Notes: generated by a model not told the origin, from the sequence alone. Positions 16,780 to 25,278 are shown, numbered from the stretch's first letter. The stretch: DNA of 26,930 nucleotides from DASYGT01 sp035999365 (GCA_035999365.1 DASYGT010000038.1:1-26930); one strand, 5' to 3'. Numbers and translations: made by a program.

Positions 16780-17053
16780 TGTTCTGTCGGATCCTTCCGA
16801 GGGTGGTCGGCGCGTGTTACGCAGCGCGACCGGTACAGCTGGATCGGGCGGCGAGCCGCTGTGATCCAGTTCTCCCGAGCAAATCTCGGGGAGCTTGTGT
16901 ATTGAGTCAGGGTCCCGGTCAGGCTCCGTGGCGGTGTCAACATGGCCGGGAGGTCGGCGCGAACCGGATTCGGTGGCGCCTGGACTGACGGAACTGAGCG
17001 TAGACGCTGCTCGTACTGGCAGCAACACCAGGACGTCCCTGTGTGTTCCCGGG
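16780..17053 (-). promoter_or_regulatory. rho leader region, 274 bp, with hairpin
   Basis: Non-coding stretch between the thrB stop and the rho start. On the minus strand an 8-bp hairpin with one bulge (arms CTCCCCGAG and CTCGGGAG, loop ATTTG) lies at 16872-16893, about 95 bases before the rho start. A TTGACA hexamer occurs at 16935-16940, but no -10 box stands at the right distance. rho genes of other bacteria are autoregulated through long leaders; that this one works so is inference. Confidence 0.45.
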
Positions 17054-17962
17054 TCAGCGACCGACGATCTGAGCCCCGCCGGTGTCGACCGCCAGCTCCG
17101 TGGCCTGCCAACGAGCGGGGGCCGCTCCGAGCGCTGCAGCTACCTCGATCTCGTCCCGGGCCAGCACGAGCACGGTAGGGCCCGCACCGGAGATCACGGC
17201 CGGCAGGCCGGCGGCGCGCAGTCGCTCCATGAGCTCTGCGCTCTTGGGCATTGCAGAGGAACGGTACTGCTGATGCAAGCGATCCTCGGTCGCCGCGAAA
17301 AGCGCCTGCGGCTGCCCCGAGAGGGCAGTGACCAGCAGAGCCGCCCGGCCGGCGCAGAAGGCCGCATCGGCGTGTGCCACCGATTCCGGTAGCAGGCGGC
17401 GGGTGCGCTTGGTCGAGGACGTCGCATTCGGCACGAAGACGACCGGCCGTACGGACGGGTCGCAGTCCTGCCGCACGGCATGGGCCACCGGGTCCGACCA
17501 GGCGACCGTCAGGCCGCCGAGCAGGCATGCCGCGACGTTGTCGGGGTGCCCTTCGATCTCGGCAGCCAAGGCGAGGACGTCGTCCGCCGAGAACCGCTCG
17601 TCACCACCGACCACCAGCGCGCGCGCCAGCGTGACACCGGCGACGATGGCTGCCGCGGACGAACCGAGTCCCCGACCGTGCGGAATGCGATTGGCGCAGG
17701 CCAGTTCGAGGCCGTGCGGCTGCCCGCCGAGCCGATCGAAGGTCGCGCGCATGGCCCGCACCACGAGGTGCTTCTCGTCCCGAGGGAGGTCCTCGCCCTC
17801 ACCGGCCACGTCGATGAGCAACCCTTCATCGGCGATCCGCGCCACGACATCGTCGTACCAGCTGAGCGCCAGCGCGAGCGCGTCGAAACCAGGGCCGAGA
17901 TTGGCGCTCGTCGCCGGGACACGGACATGCATCGCCCCGCCGTAGAACGCCGGTCGTGCCAT
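17054..17962 (-). CDS. thrB: Homoserine kinase
   Basis: GHMP-family kinase that phosphorylates homoserine for threonine synthesis. It has 302 residues from ATG 17962, two bases after the thrC stop. A second ATG ten codons on (17932, MHVRVPATSANLGPGFDALA) is an alternative start, and the conserved region begins there. The ATP-binding GHMP motif PHGRGLGSSAAAIVAG is at residues 94-109, and the C-terminal GAGPTVLVLA segment is present. It is the last gene of the hom-thrC-thrB group. Confidence 0.95.
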   Translation of the reverse strand: MARPAFYGGAMHVRVPATSANLGPGFDALALALSWYDDVVARIADEGLLIDVAGEGEDLPRDEKHLVVRAMRATFDRLGGQPHGLELACANRIPHGRGLGSSAAAIVAGVTLARALVVGGDERFSADDVLALAAEIEGHPDNVAACLLGGLTVAWSDPVAHAVRQDCDPSVRPVVFVPNATSSTKRTRRLLPESVAHADAAFCAGRAALLVTALSGQPQALFAATEDRLHQQYRSSAMPKSAELMERLRAAGLPAVISGAGPTVLVLARDEIEVAAALGAAPARWQATELAVDTGGAQIVGR

Positions 17963-17964
17963 GG

Positions 17965-19041
17965 CTAGGCCAGCCCGAGCGCGACGGCGGCAACATGCCC
18001 GTCGACAGGAACGGTGATCGGCTTCGGCGCTCCGGAGATCGCCCACTCGGGATCCTTCAGCCCGTTGCCGGTGACCGTGCAGACGACGAGTGAGCCCGAC
18101 GGCAGCCGCCCATCCGCCGACGTCTGCAACAGCCCGGCAACACTCGCGGCCGACGCCGGCTCGACGAACACCGCTTCGCTGCGCGCGACCAAGCGGTACG
18201 CCTCCAGAATCTGCTTGTCCGTGACGGCATCGATGAGCCCGCCCGACTCGTCCCGCGCCTGCTCGGCGAACGTCCACGAGGCCGGATTGCCGATGCGAAT
18301 AGCCGTCGCGATGGTCATCGGCGCCAACACGGGCGCTCCGTTGACGATCGGCGCAGCGCCCGCCGCCTGGAATCCGAACATGCGAGGTGTCGCGCCGACG
18401 ATTCCGTCGGCTGCATACTCCCGATAGCCCCTCCAGTACGCGGTGATGTTGCCGGCGTTGCCGACGGGAATGCAGTGCACGTCGGGCGCCTGGCCGAGCC
18501 GATCACAGATCTCGAACGCCGCGGTCTTCTGCCCTTCGAGGCGGAACGGGTTGACCGAGTTGACCAGCGCGACGGGGTAGTCGACGGCGAGCTTGCGCGC
18601 CAGTTCCAGGCAGTCGTCGAAGTTTCCGTCGACCTGCAGCAGGCGCGCCCCGTGCACGAGTGCCTGCGCCATCTTTCCGAGAGCGATCTTGCCCTGCGGA
18701 ACGAGCACGGCGCAGGTCATCCCGGCACGCACCGCATACGCCGCTGCACTTGCTGACGTGTTGCCGGTGGACGCGCAAATGACCGCCTTGGCCCCCTCCT
18801 CCGCAGCCTTCGAGATCGCGACGGTCATGCCGCGGTCCTTGAACGAGCCGGTCGGATTGGCACCCTCGACCTTGAGGTACACGGTGCACCCGGTCCGCCG
18901 GGAGAGCTCCTTCGCCTCCACGAGGGGCGTGCCACCCTCGAACAGCGTCACGACGGGAGTTGCGTCCGTGACCGGCAGCCGGTCGCGGTAGGCATCGATC
19001 AGCCCCGGCCACAGCGGCGCGGTTCGGTGCGACACGGACAT
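17965..19041 (-). CDS. thrC: Threonine synthase
   Basis: PLP enzyme converting O-phosphohomoserine to threonine. It has 358 residues from ATG 19041, with GGAGTAGGGAG directly upstream; it starts four bases after the hom stop. Lys68 in TGSFKDRGM is the PLP Schiff-base lysine; STGNTSASAAAYA and the phosphate-loop segment VGNAGNITAYW are also visible. It is the short (about 350-residue) class typical of actinobacteria. Confidence 0.96.
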   Translation of the reverse strand: MSVSHRTAPLWPGLIDAYRDRLPVTDATPVVTLFEGGTPLVEAKELSRRTGCTVYLKVEGANPTGSFKDRGMTVAISKAAEEGAKAVICASTGNTSASAAAYAVRAGMTCAVLVPQGKIALGKMAQALVHGARLLQVDGNFDDCLELARKLAVDYPVALVNSVNPFRLEGQKTAAFEICDRLGQAPDVHCIPVGNAGNITAYWRGYREYAADGIVGATPRMFGFQAAGAAPIVNGAPVLAPMTIATAIRIGNPASWTFAEQARDESGGLIDAVTDKQILEAYRLVARSEAVFVEPASAASVAGLLQTSADGRLPSGSLVVCTVTGNGLKDPEWAISGAPKPITVPVDGHVAAVALGLA

Positions 19042-19045
19042 CTCC

Positions 19046-20347
19046 CTACTCCGCCGACATGCCTTCGACGCGCATCACGCTCGCGACGCGGCGGACGAAT
19101 TGCATCGTCGACAACAACCTGACGGTGTGCGCGAGCGCGGCGTCGGGGGCGGTGTGGGTGACGATGACGAGAGTCGCTGCGTCACCGCGCCCCTCCTGGC
19201 GCACGGTCTGGATGCTGACCCCGTTGTCGGCAAAGGCACCCGCGACGGCCGAGAGCACGCCCGGCTGGTCGGCGACATCGAGGGCGACGTGGTACCTCGT
19301 CACGACCTCACCCATCGACTGGACGGGCAGATCGGCGTAGGCGCTCTCACCTGCGCCGCGGCTGCCGTTCACCCGGTTGCGGGCGACGGCCACCAGATCG
19401 CCGAGAACGGCGCTCGCTGTCGGCGCGCCACCGGCACCGCGACCGTAGAACATGAGCGAGCCGGCAGCCTCGGCCTCTACGAACACCGCGTTGAATGCAT
19501 CGCCCACCGATGCCAGCGGGTGCGTGCGCGGGATCATCGCCGGGTGCACGCGCACGGCAACCTGTGTCGTGCCGTCGGCACCGGCGGCGCGTTCGCAGAT
19601 CGCCAGCAACTTCACTGTGCAGCCCATCGCCTTGGCGCTGGCCATGTCCGTGGCGCCGACGTCACCGATTCCTTCGCGATGCACGTCAGAGATGGTCACG
19701 CGTGTGTGAAAGGCAAGACTGGCGAGGATGGCGGCCTTGGCGGCAGCGTCGTAGCCGTCGACGTCAGCCGTCGGGTCCGCTTCGGCATAGCCCAGTGAGG
19801 TGGCCTCGGCGAGCGCTTCGTCGAAGCCTGCGCCGGTGGCGTCCATACGCGACAGGATGAAGTTGGTCGTGCCGTTGACGATGCCGATCACCCGGGTGAT
19901 GCGGTCGCCGGCAAGTGATTCGCGCAGGGGCCGCAGCAGAGGGATTGCTCCGGCCACGGCAGCCTCGTAATAGAGGTCGACGCCGGCCTGAGCGGCGGCG
20001 TCGTGCAGCGCGCCGCCGTCTTCGGCGAGAAGCGCCTTGTTGGCGGTGACCACGCTCTTGCCGCGGCGCAGCGCATCCAGCAGGAGCGTTCGCGCGGGCT
20101 CGATTCCGCCGATGACCTCCACCACGAGGTCGACGTCGTCACGAGCAACCAGTTCGGCGGCGTCGGTGACCACCAGTTCGGCAGGAACGTCGGGATGCCG
20201 CGCCGGACGCCGCACTGCGACACCGGCGAGCTCCAGGGGGGCGCCGACGCGTGATGCCAGGTCGTCTGCTTGCTCGCTGAGCAGCCGGACGACCTGTGAC
20301 CCGACAACGCCGCAGCCGAGAAGCGCGACGCGCAACGCGTCGCTCAT
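19046..20347 (-). CDS. hom: Homoserine dehydrogenase with ACT domain
   Basis: NAD(P)-dependent reduction of aspartate semialdehyde to homoserine, the branch point to threonine and methionine. It has 433 residues from ATG 20347, which overlaps the lysA stop (ATGA). The Rossmann motif LLGCGVVGSQVVRLL is at the N-terminus, with NGTTNFIL and DVDGYDAAAKAAILA in the catalytic part. Residues about 355-425 form an ACT domain (ALDVADQPGVLSAVAGAFA), the usual site of threonine feedback control. It is also called thrA in mycobacteria. Confidence 0.96.
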   Translation of the reverse strand: MSDALRVALLGCGVVGSQVVRLLSEQADDLASRVGAPLELAGVAVRRPARHPDVPAELVVTDAAELVARDDVDLVVEVIGGIEPARTLLLDALRRGKSVVTANKALLAEDGGALHDAAAQAGVDLYYEAAVAGAIPLLRPLRESLAGDRITRVIGIVNGTTNFILSRMDATGAGFDEALAEATSLGYAEADPTADVDGYDAAAKAAILASLAFHTRVTISDVHREGIGDVGATDMASAKAMGCTVKLLAICERAAGADGTTQVAVRVHPAMIPRTHPLASVGDAFNAVFVEAEAAGSLMFYGRGAGGAPTASAVLGDLVAVARNRVNGSRGAGESAYADLPVQSMGEVVTRYHVALDVADQPGVLSAVAGAFADNGVSIQTVRQEGRGDAATLVIVTHTAPDAALAHTVRLLSTMQFVRRVASVMRVEGMSAE

Positions 20348-21765
20348 GACGCGTCCAATCCGGGATCGAGACGCAGCAGATCGCCCTCGGTCTCGCGCCT
20401 CACGATCGTGCTCGACACTCCGTCGCGCACCGCGACGACGGGCGGCCGGGGGACGAAGTTGTAATTGCTCGCCATGCTGCGGCAGTACGCGCCGGTGGCA
20501 GCGACGGCGATCAGGTCACCCGCAGTGACATCGCCGGGCAGCCACGTGTCACGAACGATGATGTCGCCGCTCTCACAGTGCTTTCCGACGATCCGCGACA
20601 GCCGCGGTGACGCGTCCGACGTCCGGTTGGCAAGTACGCAGGTGTATTCGGCGTCGTACAGAGCCGTACGGATGTTGTCGCTCATGCCACCATCGACGGA
20701 GACGTAGGCGCGACTGGCTCCGCCGTCGAGTACGACGTCCTTCACCGTGCCGACCTCGTAGACGGTGATCGCCGCAGGCCCGACGATTGCCCGGCCCGGT
20801 TCCACGGAAAGCTTCGGCATCGGCAGGCCCGATGCAGCACATTCACGCTCGACGATCTCGACGAGCCGCTCGACCGTCTGCTTCGGCGTCTCAGGGTCGT
20901 CGCCCATGACGTAGGCGATGCCCAGCCCACCACCGAGGTTGAGCTCTTCCACCTCGGCACCGTGCCGGTTACGGATCGCCGCAGCAAGCTCGACGACCCG
21001 ATGCGCGGCAACCTCGAACCCGGAGGTGTCGAAGATCTGCGATCCGATGTGTGAGTGCAGGCCGCCGAAATGCAGCGATTCAGCAGCGAGGACCGCGCCG
21101 ACCGCACGTTCGGCCGCACCTCCGCGCAGCGAGAAGCCGAACTTCTGATCCTCGTGTGCGGTCGCGATGTACTCGTGGGTGTGCGCCTCGACTCCCACTG
21201 TGACGCGAACCAGAACACGCTGGCGGGCGCCGGCCGCGGTGGCGATCTCACTGAGCCGATCGATCTCGTCGAACGAGTCGACGACGATATGGCCGACGCC
21301 GGCAGCTACGGCGCGAGCGAGCTCGCCGCGTGACTTGTTGTTCCCGTGCATGCCGATGCGCTGCGGTGGGAACCCCGCGGCGAGTGCAAGACCGAGCTCT
21401 CCCCCGGTGCACACGTCCAGGCCGAGTCCCTCGTCGGCGATCCAGCGAGCCACGGCTGCACACAGGAACGCCTTGCCGGCGTAGTAGACGTCCACGTGGT
21501 CGTCAGCGCCGCCCGACGAACCCGCGTAGGCACGCGCCCGCTCACGCAGGTCCTGCTCGTCGAGGAAGAAGGCCGGGGTGCTGTGTTCGGCGACGAGGTC
21601 AGTGACGTCGGCACCACCGATGCGCAGGACACCGTCGACGCGCTGGGTTGACGAGGGCCAGATCGCGGGATCGAGCGCGTTGACGTCGGCGGGGGCGGCG
21701 GAGGCATGTGCCTCCGGCAACACATCGGCGTGCCGTGGCCCGGCCGGGTGGGCGTACCTGCTCAT
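20344..21765 (-). CDS. lysA: Diaminopimelate decarboxylase
   Basis: PLP enzyme for the last step of lysine synthesis (meso-DAP to L-lysine). It has 473 residues from ATG 21765, whose A is shared with the argS stop (TAATG). The PLP lysine is Lys98 in YYAGKAF. HIGSQIFD, the Gly-rich GGGLGIAY, EPGRAIVG and the C-terminal CESGD that completes the partner active site are all present. The roughly 50 residues ahead of the barrel (PAGPRHADVLPEAH...) are typical of actinobacterial versions. It lies between argS and hom, as in mycobacteria. Confidence 0.96.
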   Translation of the reverse strand: MSRYAHPAGPRHADVLPEAHASAAPADVNALDPAIWPSSTQRVDGVLRIGGADVTDLVAEHSTPAFFLDEQDLRERARAYAGSSGGADDHVDVYYAGKAFLCAAVARWIADEGLGLDVCTGGELGLALAAGFPPQRIGMHGNNKSRGELARAVAAGVGHIVVDSFDEIDRLSEIATAAGARQRVLVRVTVGVEAHTHEYIATAHEDQKFGFSLRGGAAERAVGAVLAAESLHFGGLHSHIGSQIFDTSGFEVAAHRVVELAAAIRNRHGAEVEELNLGGGLGIAYVMGDDPETPKQTVERLVEIVERECAASGLPMPKLSVEPGRAIVGPAAITVYEVGTVKDVVLDGGASRAYVSVDGGMSDNIRTALYDAEYTCVLANRTSDASPRLSRIVGKHCESGDIIVRDTWLPGDVTAGDLIAVAATGAYCRSMASNYNFVPRPPVVAVRDGVSSTIVRRETEGDLLRLDPGLDAS

Positions 21766-23417
21766 TACATGCGCTCCGGGGCGCTCACACCGAGCAGCTC
21801 GAGGCCGTTGGCCAGTACGACCTTCGTCGCCTCGTTCACCCAGGCGCGGGTGCGGTTGACGTCCGTGATCTCGTCGTCACCCTTCGGAATGATCCGGCAT
21901 TCGTCGTACCAGCGGTGGTACGCCCCGGCGAGATCCTCCAGGTAGCGCGCGACGCGATGCGGTGCACGCAACTCGGCGGCGCCGGCGATGACACGTGGGA
22001 ACTCGCCGAGCGCGGTGAGCAGCGTCGCCTCGAACGGACTGGTCAGGAGCTCGGGGCGAAAGACGTCCAGGCCGATGCCGACGTCGGCGGCGTTGCGACG
22101 CGCATTGCAGGTGCGCGCGTGCGCGTACTGCACGTAGTACACCGGGTTGTCGGCCGAGCGGCGGGTGATCTCTGCGACGTCGAGCGTCAGCGGTGTGTCC
22201 GCCGACCAGCGCGCCAACGAGTAACGGCCTGCGTCGACGCCGACGATGTCGACGAAGTCGTCCAGGGTGACGATCGTGCCGGCGCGCTTGGACATCCTCA
22301 GTTCGGCGCCGTCCTGGACGAGCTTGACCAGCTGGCCGATGAGCACCTCGAGTGTCAGATCCGGATCGTCGCCCGCGCACGCAACGATGGCGCGCAGCCG
22401 GTTGACGTAGCCGTGGTGATCGGCGCCGAGCATGTACACGCACCGATCGAAGCCCCGGCTGCGTTTGTCGAGGTAGTACGCGGCGTCGGCGGCGAAGTAG
22501 GTCTTCTCGCCGCTGCCGCGAACCAGGACACGGTCCTTGTCATCGCCGAAGGGGGTGGTGTGCAGCCACACCGCACCGTCCTTGTCGTAGACATGCCCTT
22601 GTTCCCGCAAGCGGTCGAGGGCACGATCTACCGCTCCGGACCGGTGCATGTCGCGTTCGGAGAACCACACGTCGAACTCGACACGGAACCGCCGAAGGCT
22701 CGTACGCGAGTCCTCGACCATCTGCCCGTAGCCGGCTTCGGTGAATGCCTCGACCGCCGCATCGCCCTCCAGCGCCAACAGGCCCGGGTCGGCGGCGACG
22801 AGCTGCTTGGCGACCTCCGAGACGTAGTCGCCGTGATAGCCGTCGTCGGCAATGGCGCGCCCGTGGGCGGCGGCGTGCAGCGATGCACCGAACTTCTGCA
22901 GCTGCGAACCGAAGTCGTTGATGTAGTGCTCGGCAGTGACGTCGGCACCCGCTGCCTCAAGCAGCCGCCGCAGGCTGTCGCCGAGGGCCGCCCACCGGGT
23001 GTGACCCAGGTGAACGGGACCGGTGGGGTTCGCCGAGACGAACTCGAGGTTGACTCGGGTCCCGCTCAGGGTGTCGGTGCGGCCGTAGGAGCCGCCCGCG
23101 GCGACGATGTCACGGGCGATGCCGCCCAGCGTGCCTGCCGCGAGGGTGATGTTCAGGAACCCCGGCCCCGCGACATCCACCCGCTCGATCGAGTCGTTCG
23201 CCTGCAGCCGTGCGGCTACCAGCTCGGCGACTTCCCGCGCGGGCTTGCCTGCCTGCTTGGCCAGTCGCAGCGCGACATTGGTGGTGTAGTCACCGTGCTC
23301 GAGGCTCTTCGGCCGCTCGATCACGGCATCGTGCGGAACCGCACCGGCGAAGTCGCCCGCGTCGACGCACGCCGCGACGGCGGCCACGACGACAACGGAG
23401 AGTTCGGCGGGAGTCAC
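21765..23417 (-). CDS. argS: Arginyl-tRNA synthetase
   Basis: Class I synthetase charging tRNA-Arg. It has 550 residues from GTG 23417. The HIGH-type motif is HLGH at 136-139 (SANPTGPVHLGHTRWA). The KMSKS-like loop reads MSKRAGT, and the C-terminal anticodon-binding domain ends ELLGVSAPERM. No ribosome site precedes the GTG, but TAGGAT sits six bases upstream, the geometry of a leaderless mRNA. It is the first gene of the argS-lysA-hom-thrC-thrB run. A tRNA-Arg gene lies about 1.7 kb away on the opposite strand. Confidence 0.97.
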   Translation of the reverse strand: MTPAELSVVVVAAVAACVDAGDFAGAVPHDAVIERPKSLEHGDYTTNVALRLAKQAGKPAREVAELVAARLQANDSIERVDVAGPGFLNITLAAGTLGGIARDIVAAGGSYGRTDTLSGTRVNLEFVSANPTGPVHLGHTRWAALGDSLRRLLEAAGADVTAEHYINDFGSQLQKFGASLHAAAHGRAIADDGYHGDYVSEVAKQLVAADPGLLALEGDAAVEAFTEAGYGQMVEDSRTSLRRFRVEFDVWFSERDMHRSGAVDRALDRLREQGHVYDKDGAVWLHTTPFGDDKDRVLVRGSGEKTYFAADAAYYLDKRSRGFDRCVYMLGADHHGYVNRLRAIVACAGDDPDLTLEVLIGQLVKLVQDGAELRMSKRAGTIVTLDDFVDIVGVDAGRYSLARWSADTPLTLDVAEITRRSADNPVYYVQYAHARTCNARRNAADVGIGLDVFRPELLTSPFEATLLTALGEFPRVIAGAAELRAPHRVARYLEDLAGAYHRWYDECRIIPKGDDEITDVNRTRAWVNEATKVVLANGLELLGVSAPERM

Positions 23418-23423
23418 CGGGCA

Positions 23424-23429
23424 ATCCTA
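23424..23429 (-). promoter_or_regulatory. Candidate -10 element giving a leaderless argS transcript
   Basis: TAGGAT on the minus strand, followed by six bases and then the GTG start, so transcription would begin at the start codon itself. No good -35 box is seen, and no Shine-Dalgarno sequence lies before the GTG, which fits a leaderless mRNA. Confidence 0.45.
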
Positions 23430-23513
23430 GTGGCCCACACGGGCCGGATTTGCCGGTATTCCTGGCCCTTCGGCGATCGTTTCCGGCTCACATCGCCACG
23501 ACTTAGACTTCTG

Positions 23514-23519
23514 GTGTTG
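23514..23519 (+). promoter_or_regulatory. Candidate -10 element of the DUF3105-DUF305 pair
   Basis: TAGACT, in the 179-bp divergent gap with argS, about 80 bases before the ATG at 23597. The -35 region is weak. The predicted leader contains the hairpin at 23548-23575. Confidence 0.3.
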
Positions 23520-23547
23520 TCTCGGCGGTTGTCTCGACCGTCCCGAA

Positions 23548-23575
23548 CCGAGCCGGCGCACACGTCCCGGCTCGG
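23548..23575 (+). other. Perfect 9-bp inverted repeat in the DUF3105 leader
   Basis: CCGAGCCGG at 23548-23556 and CCGGCTCGG at 23567-23575 are exact reverse complements around a ten-base loop, 21 bp before the start codon. It could be an mRNA hairpin near the ribosome site or an operator. Confidence 0.6.
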
Positions 23576-23596
23576 CTGAACCGCAAAGGCAGGCTC

Positions 23597-24394
23597 ATGG
23601 CGCAACGCAAGTCCGGTCCTCCGACGACGTCCCGCTCCGGCGCGGCGTCCCGAGGCGCGGCCGCGAAGTCGACCGCGAAGCCGCCTGCCCGTCCGCCGGT
23701 CCGGAAGAAGCCGGGCAAGTCGATCGTCAACCAGAAGCAGACGCCGTGGGGCCTGATCGCCATCACGGCGGTCATCGTCCTGTTCGCCGCGGCGATCGTC
23801 GTGGCGGTGATCGCCACGCACAAGAGCAAGCCGGCCGCGAATGGCGGCTGTTCGACGATGATCGGCAGCAACACCACGACGTATCTCAACGAACTGGCGT
23901 GCGCCAAGGACATTCAGGGCGTGGTCTTCAAGCCCGAAGCGAATCGCTCGCACGTGACGACGGCTGTCCAGTACGACGCCACGCCGCCGATCGGCGGAAA
24001 CCACAGTCCGTACTGGGGCGACTGCAGTGGCACCGTCTACTCCAGTGCGATCGCGAACGAGAACGCCGTGCACATGCTCGAGCACGGCGCGGTGTGGATC
24101 ACGTACAACCCATCGCTGTCCGCGGGCGACGTGACCACACTGTCCAAGCTGGTCAACGGGCAGGACCGCATGGCGATGAGTCCGTATCCCAACCTCGACT
24201 CGCCGATCTCGATCCAGTCCTGGGGGTACCAGCTCAAGGTCTCCTCCGCGACCGATCCGCGCATCCAGAAGTTCATCGATGCACTGCGCTACAACCCCAA
24301 GACCACACCCGAGTACGGGGCGACCTGCTCCGACCCGCAGTTCAAGGCACACCCGAGCACCTTCGGCCATCCGCTGTCGCAACCAGCCGCATGA
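23597..24394 (+). CDS. DUF3105 membrane-anchored protein
   Basis: 265 residues from ATG 23597, with AGGCAGG upstream. A basic Lys/Arg/Pro/Ser-rich cytoplasmic N-terminus (1-50) leads to one membrane helix (about 51-73). The external domain carries the DUF3105 signature: His119, YDATPPIGGNHSPYW (126-140) and NAVHMLEHGAVWITY (156-170). Four Cys (85, 102, 143 and one near residue 337 of the gene's last third, in ATCSDP) may pair outside the cell. The conserved His/Met cluster suggests metal binding, but no function is established to my knowledge. Its stop overlaps the start of the DUF305 gene by four bases, so the two are translationally coupled. Confidence 0.88.
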   Translation: MAQRKSGPPTTSRSGAASRGAAAKSTAKPPARPPVRKKPGKSIVNQKQTPWGLIAITAVIVLFAAAIVVAVIATHKSKPAANGGCSTMIGSNTTTYLNELACAKDIQGVVFKPEANRSHVTTAVQYDATPPIGGNHSPYWGDCSGTVYSSAIANENAVHMLEHGAVWITYNPSLSAGDVTTLSKLVNGQDRMAMSPYPNLDSPISIQSWGYQLKVSSATDPRIQKFIDALRYNPKTTPEYGATCSDPQFKAHPSTFGHPLSQPAA

Positions 24395-25086
24395 CGTCGT
24401 CCGCCGTCGACCAGCTCGGCGTCTCGGGCGCGGCCCCTGACGCCCGGCCGGCGGCGCGGCGGCCACTGCTCGTCGTCATCGCCACGCTCGTCGTCGCAGC
24501 CCTGGTTGCCGCAAGCGTGGCGCTCGGCTACGCGTGGGGCAACAGCGGCACGACCAGTTCAGCCCCGTCGGCGACGTCGGTCGACGCAGGATTCGCCCGC
24601 GACATGTCAACGCACCACCAGCAGGCGATCACGATGGCGTCCTACACGCGCGATAACACGAGCGACCCTGCGATCAAGCTGCTGGCCTTCGACATCGAGT
24701 CGGGGCAGACGTTTCAAGTCGGCGAGATGCAGGGCTGGCTCGACGTCTGGGGATTGTCGCGCCAGAGCACCGACCCGATGGCGTGGATGGCCGGACACGC
24801 TCACCTGCAGACCGACGGCTTGATGCCGGGGATGGCGACGCCGGCTCAAATCTCGATGTTGCAGACGCTGCGCGGCAAGGCGCTCGACGTCCTCTTCCTC
24901 CAGTTGATGATTCATCATCACCAGGGCGGGCTGACCATGGCGCAGTACGCCCAGCAGCACGCACAGTTCGGCTACGTGCGCGACCTCGCACAGTCGATGA
25001 TCAATGCCCAGAGCGGCGAGATCGTGCAGATGGAGCAGCTGCTGCGCAGCCTCGGAGCGACGGCGTTGCCCGCTCCGTCGAACTGA
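24391..25086 (+). CDS. DUF305 membrane-anchored protein
   Basis: 231 residues from ATG 24391, overlapping the upstream stop (ATGA). An N-terminal membrane helix (about 25-50) is followed by an extracytoplasmic domain with two copies of the DUF305 motif: DMSTHHQQAITMA (71-83) and LMIHHHQGGLTMAQYA (172-187). It is a His/Met-rich, ferritin-like helical fold. Some relatives bind copper or act in copper tolerance; that role here is inference. The longer open frame starting at 23746 overlaps the DUF3105 gene and is not coding. The tRNA-Arg gene follows 37 bp after the stop. Confidence 0.9.
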   Translation: MTSSAVDQLGVSGAAPDARPAARRPLLVVIATLVVAALVAASVALGYAWGNSGTTSSAPSATSVDAGFARDMSTHHQQAITMASYTRDNTSDPAIKLLAFDIESGQTFQVGEMQGWLDVWGLSRQSTDPMAWMAGHAHLQTDGLMPGMATPAQISMLQTLRGKALDVLFLQLMIHHHQGGLTMAQYAQQHAQFGYVRDLAQSMINAQSGEIVQMEQLLRSLGATALPAPSN

Positions 25087-25104
25087 GTGGACCTGCTCCG
25101 CTGC

Positions 25105-25110
25105 TAGGCT
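25105..25110 (+). promoter_or_regulatory. Candidate extended -10 element of tRNA-Arg
   Basis: TGC-TAGGCT, a TGn-extended -10 ending 13 bases before the mature tRNA 5' end. No matching -35 box is seen. Confidence 0.4.
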
Positions 25111-25123
25111 TGCCGGGTTTGTC

Positions 25124-25195
25124 GCCCCCGTAGCTCAGGGGATAGAGCACCGCCCTCCGGAGGCGGTGGCGCAGGTTCGAATCCTGCCGGGGGCA
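25124..25195 (+). tRNA. tRNA-Arg (anticodon CCG)
   Basis: Complete cloverleaf. The acceptor GCCCCCG/CGGGGGC (25124-25130 with 25188-25194) has discriminator A25195. The D stem is GCTC/GAGC. The anticodon stem CCGCC/GGCGG has loop CTCCGGA, giving anticodon CCG at 25157-25159. The T arm is GCAGG-TTCGAAT-CCTGC. CCA is not encoded. It decodes CGG, a frequent Arg codon in this GC-rich DNA. The 3' end of the gene is duplicated immediately downstream. Confidence 0.97.
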
Positions 25196-25224
25196 CAGTG
25201 TGAATCCTGCCGGGGGCACAGTGT
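25179..25224 (+). repeat. Exact 23-bp tandem duplication of the tRNA-Arg 3' end
   Basis: The 23 bases at 25179-25201, covering the 3' half of the T arm, the 3' acceptor strand and six bases of flank (starting GAATCCTGCCGGGGGCACAG), recur without change at 25202-25224. Tracts of tRNA 3' end are the usual attachment cores of integrative elements, but no integrase is in the window. It could be an attachment-site scar or replication slippage. Confidence 0.9.
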
Positions 25225-25264
25225 GATGTCTCATGACACCGGCGACAGCGGGGCCGCGAGTCCG

Positions 25265-25276
25265 GCTCGGCCGAGC
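25265..25276. other. 12-bp perfect palindrome beyond the whiB stop
   Basis: GCTCGGCCGAGC, self-complementary without a loop, two bases beyond the stop codon of the WhiB-like gene. It may form part of a weak terminator between the convergent tRNA and whiB genes; no T-run follows. The rest of 25225-25278 shows nothing else I can name. Confidence 0.35.
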
Positions 25277-25278
25277 GA

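Noticed and set aside
21708..23579. 623-codon open frame on the plus strand
   Set aside because: Antisense to argS and the start of lysA; no recognisable domain, and argS is complete with catalytic motifs.
23746..24390. Open frame upstream of and in frame with the DUF305 gene
   Set aside because: It overlaps the DUF3105 gene in another frame and shows Arg/Gly/His-rich shadow composition.
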